Positions 55,601 through 63,643 of a stretch of 64,000 nucleotides of DNA are shown here, piece by piece. How positions within the stretch are numbered: the stretch's first letter is position 1; the number at the start of each line of letters is the position of its first letter. The DNA comes from Petropleomorpha daqingensis (GTDB taxonomy: Bacteria; Actinomycetota; Actinomycetes; Mycobacteriales; Geodermatophilaceae), in assembly GCF_013408985.1 (NCBI RefSeq), contig NZ_JACBZT010000001.1, positions 5,225,197 to 5,289,196 on the forward strand, given 5' to 3'. The translations under genes were made by a program, and so were the position numbers. The notes below the pieces were generated by a model. That model was not told the DNA's origin. It was given only the letters and a program-made list of their open reading frames with translations, and ran no database searches.

Positions 55601-56598
55601 TCAGAGGTCCTCGTCCAGGTAGAGCAGCGCGTAGGCGGCCAGCCAGTGCTCGACCATGTAATGGCTGCCGCTGACCTCGGACAGCTCGGGCTCGGCGTGC
55701 CGCCGGGCGGTGTCGAGCAGCAGGTCGCGGGCCGCGGGCACGTGCGCGGCGAGCCGGCGCAGCGCCCAGGCGCGGCTGAGGTTGAGCCCGTGCAGGTGCG
55801 CGGTCTGCCCGTCGGAGGAGTCGGCGACCACGGCCGGCTCGAACAGCCGGCGGTCCCCCAAGCCGGGGAGGTACCTCCCCAGCCAGCCCGCGAACTCCTC
55901 ACCCGGCAGCACCTCCGCCATGAGCACGGCCTCGGTGAGCACCGGCGACAGGAAGTCCGCGCCGGAGGGCTCCCAGCGCACCGGTGCGTCCATGTCGGCG
56001 AGGAACCAGCGACCGGCGGCGTCCTCGATGGCGCGCAGCACCCGGCCGTCGCCGTCCTCGGCCCGTCGCCGGGCGGATGCCAGCGACCGGACCAGCCCGA
56101 ACGCGCTGTTCGGGTGCACGCCGTGCCGCACCGGGTAGGGCGCCCGCGGCAGCCAGCCGAGCAGCGCGTCGAGGAAGTGGTCGGCGAGCGGCTGGAGCGC
56201 GCCGGCCCACGCGGCAGCTGCAGGCCAGGACGCCGCCTCCTCGTGCAGGGTCAGCGCCCAGCCCAGCCGTACGGGCGCTGCGCGCCGGGGTTGACCGCGT
56301 AGTAGGCGACCTCGGTCTCGATCGCCGCTGGCGTGAGGTGCTCGTCGAGCACGTCGCGGATGGCCTCGGCGTCGACCTCCGAGGGGAACCGGCGCAGCAG
56401 CCGGAGCAGCACCCAGTGCATCTCGACCGCCGAATGCCAGTCGAAGCTGCCGTAGAAGGCGGGGTGCCGGTCCCGCGGCGTCGCCGGAGCCGCACCCGGG
56501 GCCTCGTACAGCACCCGCAGGTCGTACGGGTACGCGGCGCGGACCGTGCGCAGCGCGGTCGCGGCCAGATCGGCGGCCGACGAGCGCAGATCGGTCAC
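55601..56598 (-). pseudogene. DUF2891 gene split by a one-base frameshift
   Basis: The N-terminal frame (56251-56598, 115 codons) has FYGSFDWHSAVEMHWVLLRLL and stops just after RPYGWAGR. The next frame continues from there as WALTLHEEAASW through VRHGVHPNSAFGLVRSLA, WEPSGADFLSPVLTEAVL and HLHGLNLSRAWALRRLA to EHWLAAYALLYL at 55601. Together they make one complete DUF2891 protein of about 330 residues. The break is in the GGCTGGGCTGGGC repeat (about 56257-56268), one base short. It could be a real mutation or a sequencing error. DUF2891 proteins are of unknown role. Confidence 0.85.
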
Positions 56599-58649
56599 GG
56601 CACGCGGGTCTTGCGCACCGTCAGCGGGGTCGGGTCCACCGGCTCACCGGTGTCGACGGTGGGCGTCGCGGTGGCCACGGGCAGCTCGACGACGCCCTGG
56701 TTCTGCGGCGTCGGCAGCCAGCGGGCCCACCAGCGCAGCACGTGCTCCAGCCGCGCCAGCCGGTGCTTCGGCCGCCCCGACCGGGACAGCTCGTGCCCCT
56801 CTCCCGGGAACAGCAGCAGCTCGGTCGGGACGCCGCGGCGCTTGAGCGCGACGTAGAGCCGCAGCCCCTGCTCCACCGGGCAGCGCCAGTCCTCCTCGGA
56901 GTGGATGACGAAGGTCGGCGTCTCGATCATCCCGACGGCGGCCATCGGGCTCTGCGCCGCGATCGCCGTCGGGTCGGTCCCCAGGTACGCGTCGGGGAAG
57001 AACCACCCGATGTCGGAGGAGCCGACGAAGCTCACCGGGTCGAGGAACGCCCGTTCGCTGATCGCCGCGACGAACCGCGTCGTCCGCGTGATCAGCAGCG
57101 TGGTCAGGTAGCCGCCGTAGGAGCCGCCCATGATCCCGACCCGCTCGGCGTCCAGCCGCGGGTCCTCCAGCGCCGCGTCCAGGAACGCGAGCACGTCGTC
57201 GGCGTCGAGCGTGCCCCACCGCCCCTGGATCGAGCGCCCGTGCGCCTGCCCGTACCCCGACGAGCCGCGCGGGTTGCACTGCACGACGGCGTAGCCGGCC
57301 GACACGTAGGCCTGGGTCTCGTCGAACAGCGTCCAGCCGTACTGGGCGAACGGGCCGCCGTGGATGGTGAGCAGCACCGGGTGCGGCCCGGGGCCGTCGG
57401 GCACGGTGACCCAGCCGTGCACCGGGTAGCCGTCGGGGGCCGTCGCCGTCCGCTCCTCCATCCGGTGCACCCGGCCGGTCGCGCCCAGCTCCTTGCCGAA
57501 CTCGGTCAGCCGACGGCGCCGTCCCGGCGTGATGGCGACCAGCTCGCCGGGTGAGCGGTCGTGCGCGACGGTGGCGACGACGACGCCCCCTCCGACGGCG
57601 AACCCGCGCACCGTGAACGGACCGTCGACGAGCGCGACCGGCGCGCCGCCGTCGAGCGGGACGCGGAGCAGCTCGACCGCGCCCTTGCGCTCCACCCCGA
57701 ACAGCGCCGCGCCCTCGGCCAGCACCGTCGCCGGCGTCTCGTCGCCGCGCTGGTGCTCCTCCGGGTCGAGCAGCGGCTGCAGCGGACCGCCGGCGGCGTC
57801 CACCCGGCACAGCGTCTCCTGGCTGCCGACGAAGCCGAGCCCGTCCTCGCCGAGGTCGGGGACGGCGGTGACGTAGATCGTGCGGCCGGTGCGGTCGTAC
57901 GCGGGCCGGGAGCAGTCGCCCCGCGACTCGGTCACCCGCCGCAGCTGAGAGCCGTCGGTCCGGACGACGTAGACGTCGGTGACCAGGTCGCGGTCGGCCC
58001 GCTCGTGCCGGGCGGAGACGAAGGCGAGCTCGGTGCCGTCCGGGCTCCACGTGACGTCGGCGCAGTCGGCGTCCCCGGTGGTGACCTGGACCGGCTGCGG
58101 CGGCGCCGCGGCGTCGTCCGTGCCGTCCTCGGGCAGCGCGACCACGAAGACCTGGCTGCGCCGGTCGGCGACGAACCCGACGTCGTCCTGCCGGTACTGG
58201 AAGGTGGTGATCAGCCGGGGCGGCTCGGCCTCCGGTCCGACGCCCTCGACCGTGCCGTAGCGGCCCTCCTCCGGGACGCGGGCGACGAACGCCAGCCGAC
58301 GCGAGTCCGGCGACCACACCGGCGCACCGGCTCCCATCGCGCAGGAGGTCAGCTGCCGGGCGGCGCCGCCGGAGGTCGGCAGCACGTGCAGCTGCGGCCG
58401 GCCGCCGGGCCGCGCGGAGAGGTAGGCCAGCCAGCGGCCGTCCGGGGAGAACGCCGGGGCGCTGTCCCGGTGGCCGCTGGTCAGCGGTCGCGCGGGGGCG
58501 GAGCCGTCGGTGGGGACCGCCCAGAGCTGGCCGCGGTACTCGTCGGCCTCGAGGTCGAGCCGGCTCACGGCCACGACGGCGATCCGACCGTCCGGTGAGA
58601 CGGTCGGCACCCCGGGGGTCCGCAGCAGGGCGAGATCGGTGGGCCGCAC
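56595..58649 (-). CDS. S9 family peptidase (prolyl oligopeptidase-like)
   Basis: 684 residues. An N-terminal beta-propeller has repeated WSPDG-type blades (PAFSPDGRWLAYLSA, PVWSPDSRRLAFVA, VTWSPDGTELAFVSA). The C-terminal alpha/beta-hydrolase has Ser510 in GGSYGGY, Asp587 in HSEEDW and His619 in PGEGHE. No signal peptide; a cytosolic dipeptidyl/acylaminoacyl peptidase is likely. GTG lies eight bases after a TAGCGT -10 box. Overlaps the start of the DUF2891 gene by four bases. Confidence 0.94.
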   Translation of the reverse strand: MRPTDLALLRTPGVPTVSPDGRIAVVAVSRLDLEADEYRGQLWAVPTDGSAPARPLTSGHRDSAPAFSPDGRWLAYLSARPGGRPQLHVLPTSGGAARQLTSCAMGAGAPVWSPDSRRLAFVARVPEEGRYGTVEGVGPEAEPPRLITTFQYRQDDVGFVADRRSQVFVVALPEDGTDDAAAPPQPVQVTTGDADCADVTWSPDGTELAFVSARHERADRDLVTDVYVVRTDGSQLRRVTESRGDCSRPAYDRTGRTIYVTAVPDLGEDGLGFVGSQETLCRVDAAGGPLQPLLDPEEHQRGDETPATVLAEGAALFGVERKGAVELLRVPLDGGAPVALVDGPFTVRGFAVGGGVVVATVAHDRSPGELVAITPGRRRRLTEFGKELGATGRVHRMEERTATAPDGYPVHGWVTVPDGPGPHPVLLTIHGGPFAQYGWTLFDETQAYVSAGYAVVQCNPRGSSGYGQAHGRSIQGRWGTLDADDVLAFLDAALEDPRLDAERVGIMGGSYGGYLTTLLITRTTRFVAAISERAFLDPVSFVGSSDIGWFFPDAYLGTDPTAIAAQSPMAAVGMIETPTFVIHSEEDWRCPVEQGLRLYVALKRRGVPTELLLFPGEGHELSRSGRPKHRLARLEHVLRWWARWLPTPQNQGVVELPVATATPTVDTGEPVDPTPLTVRKTRVP

Positions 58650-58657
58650 GTCCGCCG

Positions 58658-58663
58658 ACGCTA
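58658..58663 (-). promoter_or_regulatory. -10 box TAGCGT for the S9 peptidase, leaderless-type
   Basis: On the minus strand TAGCGT ends eight bases before the GTG of the peptidase. Confidence 0.4.
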
Positions 58664-58712
58664 GACCAGCACCGCGCCGGTTGGGTCCTGAGCACCGCTA
58701 ACGGGTGAGGCA

Positions 58713-58718
58713 TAACCT
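58713..58718 (+). promoter_or_regulatory. -10 box TAACCT for the amidohydrolase, leaderless-type
   Basis: TAACCT ends six bases before the amidohydrolase GTG; no ribosome-binding site is visible. Confidence 0.4.
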
Positions 58719-58724
58719 TCCCCC

Positions 58725-59966
58725 GTGACGCGACGGATCTTCACCGGTGGCCAGGTCTTCGACGGAACCGGCAGCCCCGCGGCCAAGGCGGACGTCGTCG
58801 TCGAGGACGGCCGCGTGGTGGAGGTCGGGCTCGGTCTGGACGGCGACGAGGCGGTCGACTGCTCGGGCGCGACGGTCTTCCCCGGCTTCTTCGACTGCCA
58901 CGTGCACGTGATGATGAGCGGCGTCGACGTGCTGCGGCAGCTGCAGACGCCGTTCAGCTACCCCTTCTACGAGGCGGTGCACAACCTGCGCCGCACGCTC
59001 GTGCAGGGCATCACCCACGTCCGCGACGCGGGCGGCGCCGACCTCGGGGTGGCCGAGGCGGTGCGCAACGGCCTGATCGCCGGGCCGCGGATGCAGATCT
59101 CGCTCAGCATGATCAGCCAGACCGGCGGCCACGGCGACGGCTGGCACGTCTGCGGCGCCGAGCTCCCGCACCTGCAGCCGCACCCGGGCCGGCCCCGCAC
59201 GATCGTCGACGGCCCCGACGAGATGCGCCGCAAGGTCCGCGAGCTGCTCCGCGCCGGCGCCGACGTGATCAAGGTGGCGACGAGCGGCGGCGTGCTCTCG
59301 GCCCGCGACGACCCGCAGCACCCGCACTTCCGCCCCGCCGAGCTCGACGTGCTCGTCGAGGAGGCCGAGGCGGCCGGGGTCGCGGTGATGGCGCACGCGC
59401 AGAGCACCGAGGGCATCAAGGCCGCCGTCCGCGCCGGGATCCGGTCGATCGAGCACGGCATCTTCCTGGACGACGAGGCGATCGACCTGATGCTCGAGCG
59501 CGGCACCTGGCTGGTGCCGACGCTGTCCGCGCCGCGGGCGGTGCTCGAGGCGGTGGCCGGCGGGGCGTCGCTGCCCGAGGCGATGCTGGCCAAGGCGGTC
59601 GCCGTCCAGAAGGTGCACGACGCCTCGGTGGCCCGCGCCGCGGAGGCCGGCGTCAAGATCGCCATGGGCACCGACACCGGCGTCGGCCCGCACGGCACCA
59701 ACCTCGGCGAGCTGCCGCTCATGGCGTCGCTGGGGATGAGCCCCGAGCAGGTCTGGCGGGCCACCACGCTGGAGGCCGCCCGGCTGCTCACGGTCGACAA
59801 CGGCTTAGGCAGCCTCGAGCCCGGCAAGGTCGCCGACCTCGTCGTCCTGGACGGCGACGCGGGTGACCTGACCGAGCTGGCCGGCCGCGTGCGGGAGGTC
59901 TACCGGGACGGCGAGCTGGTCGCGGCCGGCGGCGCCGCCGTCGAGGCCGGGGTGCTCCCCCGCTAG
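58725..59966 (+). CDS. Amidohydrolase family protein (imidazolonepropionase/prolidase-like)
   Basis: 413 residues, TIM-barrel metal hydrolase. Metal ligands: His59 and His61 in DCHVHV, a Lys in VIKVATSGGV likely carboxylated, His in VMAHAQS, His in SIEHGIF and Asp in MGTDTG. This is the subgroup with Xaa-Pro dipeptidase-like members (Sgx9260-type). Divergent from the S9 peptidase, so a peptide-catabolism pair is plausible (inference). The stop overlaps the convergent terC gene. Confidence 0.92.
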   Translation: MTRRIFTGGQVFDGTGSPAAKADVVVEDGRVVEVGLGLDGDEAVDCSGATVFPGFFDCHVHVMMSGVDVLRQLQTPFSYPFYEAVHNLRRTLVQGITHVRDAGGADLGVAEAVRNGLIAGPRMQISLSMISQTGGHGDGWHVCGAELPHLQPHPGRPRTIVDGPDEMRRKVRELLRAGADVIKVATSGGVLSARDDPQHPHFRPAELDVLVEEAEAAGVAVMAHAQSTEGIKAAVRAGIRSIEHGIFLDDEAIDLMLERGTWLVPTLSAPRAVLEAVAGGASLPEAMLAKAVAVQKVHDASVARAAEAGVKIAMGTDTGVGPHGTNLGELPLMASLGMSPEQVWRATTLEAARLLTVDNGLGSLEPGKVADLVVLDGDAGDLTELAGRVREVYRDGELVAAGGAAVEAGVLPR

Positions 59967-60949
59967 GTCCGGACCGCGTCGCGGGCCTGCCGGCGGGTCG
60001 CCATCAGGCTGGCGACCGTGGCGACCGCCAGGACGCCGACGATCACCGCCAGCGACAGCCAGATCGGGATCTCGGGGACCGCCTCGATCGGCTCGCCGCC
60101 GTTGATGAACGGCAGCGAGTTCTCGTGCAGCGCCTCCAGCACGAGCTTGACGCCGATGAAGGCGAGGATCACCGCGAGGCCGTAGGACAGGTAGACCAGC
60201 CGCTTGAGCAGGCCGCCGAGCAGGAAGTACAGCTGCCGCAGGCCCATGAGGGCGAACACGTTCGCGGTGAACACGATGAACGCCTCGCGGGTCAGGCCGA
60301 AGATCGCCGGGATGCTGTCGAGGGCGAACAGCAGGTCCGTCGTCCCGAGGGCGAGGAAGACGACCAGCAGCGGCGTCCACAGCTTCTTGCCGTCCCGGAC
60401 GATCCGCAGCTTGCTGCCGGAGAACTCGTCGGTGAGCGGCAGGACCCGCCGCAGCCGGCGGATCAGCGCGTTCTCCTCGTACTCCTCGTCCTCGCCGTGC
60501 CCCTTGACCAGCGTGATCGCCGTGTACACGAGGAACGCGCCGAAGAGGTAGAAGACCCAGGTGAAGTGTGCGATCACCGTCGCGCCGACGAGGATGAAGA
60601 TCCCGCGCAGGACCAGCGCGATGATGATGCCGACCATCAGCGCCTCCGGCTGCAGCTTCCGGGGCACCTTGAACCGCGACATGATGATCACGAAGACGAA
60701 CAGGTTGTCGACCGACAGCGAGTACTCGGTCAGCCAGCCGGCGTAGAACTGCGTCGCGTAGTCACCGCCCGCCACCGCGAGCAGGACGAGGCCGAAGAGC
60801 AGGGCCAGCGCGACGTAGAAGGCGACCCACAGGCCGGCCTCCCGTGCCGAGGGTTCGTGCGGCCGGCGGGCCACGAGGGCCAGGTCGGCCAGGAGCAGGA
60901 CAGTCAGGCCCACGAAGGTGGCGACCTCGAACCAGAGCGGCAGCTGCAC
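59963..60949 (-). CDS. TerC family membrane protein, paralog 1
   Basis: 328 residues with about nine transmembrane helices. Acidic intramembrane motifs are TEYSLSVDNLFVFVIIMSRF (around 64-83) and FALDSIPAIFGLT, as in TerC/Alx metal exporters. The family is linked to manganese efflux and metalation of exported proteins. GTG start 21 bp after the paralog 2 gene, so they share the riboswitch-controlled transcript. Confidence 0.93.
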   Translation of the reverse strand: MQLPLWFEVATFVGLTVLLLADLALVARRPHEPSAREAGLWVAFYVALALLFGLVLLAVAGGDYATQFYAGWLTEYSLSVDNLFVFVIIMSRFKVPRKLQPEALMVGIIIALVLRGIFILVGATVIAHFTWVFYLFGAFLVYTAITLVKGHGEDEEYEENALIRRLRRVLPLTDEFSGSKLRIVRDGKKLWTPLLVVFLALGTTDLLFALDSIPAIFGLTREAFIVFTANVFALMGLRQLYFLLGGLLKRLVYLSYGLAVILAFIGVKLVLEALHENSLPFINGGEPIEAVPEIPIWLSLAVIVGVLAVATVASLMATRRQARDAVRT

Positions 60950-60970
60950 GCGCGGGCCTCGTCTCGGGGA

Positions 60971-61960
60971 TCAGGCAGCCGGCCGGACGGCGCGGTCGCT
61001 GCGGTTCTTGGCCAGGCTGGCGATGGTGGTGACCGCGAGGGTCGCGACGATGACCGTGAGCGAGAGCCAGGTCGGGATCTCGGGGATCGCCGTCACGTGC
61101 TCTCCACCGTTGATGAACGGCAGCTCGTTGGTGTGCAGCGCGTGGACCAGCAGCTTCACGCCGATGAAGCCGAGGATCACCGCCAGCCCGTAGGACAGGA
61201 AGACCAGCCGGTCGAGCAGGCCGTCGAGCAGGAAGAACAGCTGCCGCAGGCCCAGCAGCGAGAACGCGTTCGCGGCGACGACCAGGAAGGTCTCCTGGGT
61301 GAGGCCGAAGATCGCCGGGATGGAGTCGACGGCGAACAGGACGTCGGCGCTGCCGATCGCGATGAGCGCGACGGCCAGCGGCGTGATGTACCGCTTGCCG
61401 CCGAGCCGGGTGGTCAGCTGGTCGGAGTGGTACTCCTCCGTCGTCGGCAGGACCTTGCGGGTCAGCCGGAGGACGGCGTTCTCGTGGAACTCGTGCTCCT
61501 GCTGCGAACCGCTGCGCGCCTGGGCGATCGCCGTCCACACGAGGAACGCGCCGAACAGGTAGAAGACCCAGCTGAACTCCTCGATCGCGGCGGCGCCGAC
61601 GAGGATGAACACGGTGCGCAGGACGAGCGCGAACGTGATGCCGTACAGCAGGACCTTCTGCTGCAGCTCCCGCGGGACGGCGAAGCTGCCCATGATCAGC
61701 ACGAAGACGAAGAGGTTGTCGACCGACAGGCTCTTCTCGGTGACGTAGCCGGCGAAGTACTCGCCGCCGTACTCGGGCCCGGCGAACCACAGCACGAGCA
61801 GCCCGAAGACGACGGCGATGCCGACGTACACCGCCGACCAGGTCGCCGCCTCCCGCAGCGACGGGGCGTGCGGGGTGCGCACGTGGCCGACGAGGTCCAC
61901 GGCGAGCATCGCCAGGATCACGGCGACGGTGAGGGCCCACACCCAGAACGGGACATCCAT
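60971..61960 (-). CDS. TerC family membrane protein, paralog 2, riboswitch-controlled
   Basis: 329 residues with about nine transmembrane helices. TEKSLSVDNLFVFVLIMGSF and FAVDSIPAIFGLT are the conserved motifs. The ATG has GGAGG 10 bases upstream, and that sequence is part of a yybP-ykoY switch platform. The association with a Mn riboswitch argues for Mn2+ export (known for Alx/TerC-type proteins under this riboswitch). First gene of a two-gene operon. Confidence 0.95.
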   Translation of the reverse strand: MDVPFWVWALTVAVILAMLAVDLVGHVRTPHAPSLREAATWSAVYVGIAVVFGLLVLWFAGPEYGGEYFAGYVTEKSLSVDNLFVFVLIMGSFAVPRELQQKVLLYGITFALVLRTVFILVGAAAIEEFSWVFYLFGAFLVWTAIAQARSGSQQEHEFHENAVLRLTRKVLPTTEEYHSDQLTTRLGGKRYITPLAVALIAIGSADVLFAVDSIPAIFGLTQETFLVVAANAFSLLGLRQLFFLLDGLLDRLVFLSYGLAVILGFIGVKLLVHALHTNELPFINGGEHVTAIPEIPTWLSLTVIVATLAVTTIASLAKNRSDRAVRPAA

Positions 61961-61968
61961 GCGGCAAC

Positions 61969-62006
61969 GACCTCCGGCAACTGGCGTACGTCAGTGACCG
62001 GAGGTC
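61969..62006 (-). promoter_or_regulatory. Shine-Dalgarno sequestering hairpin of the terC riboswitch
   Basis: On the minus strand GACCTCCGG (61998-62006) is exactly complementary to CCGGAGGTC (61969-61977), which contains the terC GGAGG. The first strand is also the 3' side of riboswitch P1. The two pairings are mutually exclusive: P1 formation frees the ribosome-binding site. This predicts Mn2+-induced translation. Confidence 0.75.
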
Positions 62007-62099
62007 TCTCCCGTCGCCGGCGGGCCGGCGACCGACGGAGCCGGAGGCCACAAGGCCTCGTGATGACGACTCCGCCGCGGGCGGGATACTCCCCTCCAC
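61999..62099 (-). promoter_or_regulatory. yybP-ykoY-type manganese riboswitch
   Basis: The minus strand carries the whole aptamer: P1 GGAGG/CCTCC; conserved loop GGGGAGTA (62087-62094); P2 CGGAG/CTCCG; conserved TCGTCATCAC; P3 GAGGCC-TTGT-GGCCTC; CGG; P4 GTCGCCGG-CCCG-CCGGCGAC. Element order and the invariant GGGGAGUA and GUCAUCAC-like loops match the yybP-ykoY class, which senses Mn2+. It lies 38 bases upstream of the terC ATG. Confidence 0.92.
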
Positions 62100-62220
62100 G
62101 TTCGAATGCCTGGTGCTGCGCACCGGGCATCCACGCGACACCCTAGGGCGTCTGACGGGTCCAACGCATCCCCGACGCGCTGCTGTTCCCCGGCCGCCGG
62201 GACGAGGGTGGGCCGGAGGC
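62100..62220. other. Divergent terC intergenic region
   Basis: Holds a hairpin ATGCCTGGTGC-TGC-GCACCGGGCAT (62106-62130, one T-G pair) and the upstream sequence of the riboswitch transcript; TAGGGT on the minus strand near 62145 may be its -10 box. No gene is seen. The function of the hairpin is unknown. Confidence 0.4.
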
Positions 62221-62226
62221 TACTCT
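62221..62226 (+). promoter_or_regulatory. -10 box TACTCT for the divergent terC
   Basis: TACTCT fits TANNNT and lies about 60 bp upstream of the plus-strand terC start. A GGGCCGGG/CCCGGCCC hairpin (62231-62257) follows in the leader. No clear -35. Confidence 0.4.
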
Positions 62227-62287
62227 GGCCGGGCCGGGTGAGCGACGCCCCCGGCCCTTCCCGCAGCGCTCCCGAGGACGTTCCTGC

Positions 62288-63268
62288 ATGTCGACTTCCG
62301 TCTCGCTCGCCGCCTGGATCGCAACGGGCGTGGGCTTCCTGGTGATCGTCGTGCTCGACCTCGCGGTGATCGCGCGCCGGAAGTCCGCCGTGACGATCCG
62401 CCAGGCGACGCTCTGGGTAGTCGTGTACGTGAGCCTGGCCGCGGTGTTCGCCCTGGTGCTGTTCCTGTGGCGCGGCGGCCAGTCCGGCGGGGAGTTCGTC
62501 GCCGGCTACATCACCGAGTACTCGCTGTCGGTCGACAACCTCTTCGTGTTCGTGATCATCATGTCGCGCTTCGCCGTCCCGGCCCTGGCCGTGGACAAGG
62601 TGCTCTACATCGGCATCGTGCTGTCGATGCTGCTGCGCGCGGTGTTCATCGCGGCCGGGGCCGCGGCGATCGCGGCCGCGAGCTGGGTGTTCTACATCTT
62701 CGGCGCGTTCCTGGTGTACACGGCGATCCGGCTGGCCTTCGAGAGCGCCGAGGAGGAGGCCGAGTACCAGGAGAACATGGCCGTCCGGCTGGTCCGGAAG
62801 GTGCTGCCGCTGGCGCCGGACTACTCGGGGGCCTCGCTGACGGTGCACGAGGGCCGCCGGCGGTTGTTCACGCCGCTGGTCGTGGTCATCGCGGCGATCG
62901 GCATCGCCAACGTCGTCTTCGCCCTCGACTCGATCCCCGCGATCTTCGGGCTGACCTCGGACCCGTACGTCATCATCACGGCGAACGCCTTCGCCCTGAT
63001 GGGCCTGCGGCAGCTCTACTTCCTGATCGGCGGGCTGCTGGAGCGGCTGATCTTCCTCAACGTGGGGCTCTCGGTGATCCTGGCCTTCATCGGGGTCAAG
63101 CTGCTGATCGAGGCGCTGCACGGCTCGCACGTCGACAAGATCGGGCCGATCCCGCTGCCGCACATCGGGATCGTCACGTCGCTGTGCTTCATCCTCGGCG
63201 TGCTGCTGGTGACCGTCGTGGCCAGCCTGAGCAAGCAGCGACGGGACCTGCGCCGCTCCGAGGGCTGA
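62288..63268 (+). CDS. TerC family membrane protein, paralog 3
   Basis: 326 residues with about nine transmembrane helices. TEYSLSVDNLFVFVIIMSRF and FALDSIPAIFGLT match the other two paralogs. It is divergent from the riboswitch operon and its leader lacks the GGGGAGTA/TCGTCATCAC elements, so it is controlled differently. ATG start; AGGACG is the only possible ribosome-binding site. Probable metal exporter. Confidence 0.93.
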   Translation: MSTSVSLAAWIATGVGFLVIVVLDLAVIARRKSAVTIRQATLWVVVYVSLAAVFALVLFLWRGGQSGGEFVAGYITEYSLSVDNLFVFVIIMSRFAVPALAVDKVLYIGIVLSMLLRAVFIAAGAAAIAAASWVFYIFGAFLVYTAIRLAFESAEEEAEYQENMAVRLVRKVLPLAPDYSGASLTVHEGRRRLFTPLVVVIAAIGIANVVFALDSIPAIFGLTSDPYVIITANAFALMGLRQLYFLIGGLLERLIFLNVGLSVILAFIGVKLLIEALHGSHVDKIGPIPLPHIGIVTSLCFILGVLLVTVVASLSKQRRDLRRSEG

Positions 63269-63281
63269 GCCCGGCGGGCGG

Positions 63282-63632
63282 TCAGCCGGTGGGGCGCTTG
63301 CTCTTCGGGAGGGCGGCGACGATCGCCTCGTAGGAGGAGTCGATCAGCTCGCGGAGGTCGTCCTCGGGGACCTTGCCGGTCCAGTCGACGGAGTTCCAGC
63401 CGTAGCGGCCGATGTAGCGGCTCGTCTCGATCGCACCCGGGTAGCGCTCGCGCCACTCGGCCGCCTCCTCGGCGTCCCGGCCGCACTTGAGCCCGACCGT
63501 GCCGCCGTCCAGACCGATGAACGCGAACGCCTTGCCGCCCACCTTGGCCACCAGCTCGGCCTCGCCCCAGGGGTAGGTCTCCTCGGCGTCCGGCTTGGCC
63601 AGGCAGTAGGCGACCAGCTCGTCCCGCTCCAC
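63282..63632 (-). CDS. MmcQ/YjbR family protein
   Basis: 116 residues. AYCLAKPDAEETYPWGEAELVAKVGGKAFAFI and SRYIGRYGWNSVDWTGKV with ELIDSSYEAIVAALPKSKR are the YjbR-like pattern (CyaY-like fold, proposed DNA-binding). GTG start. It is 11 bp downstream of uvrB on the same strand. Confidence 0.9.
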   Translation of the reverse strand: MERDELVAYCLAKPDAEETYPWGEAELVAKVGGKAFAFIGLDGGTVGLKCGRDAEEAAEWRERYPGAIETSRYIGRYGWNSVDWTGKVPEDDLRELIDSSYEAIVAALPKSKRPTG

Positions 63633-63643
63633 GGGCCGGAACC

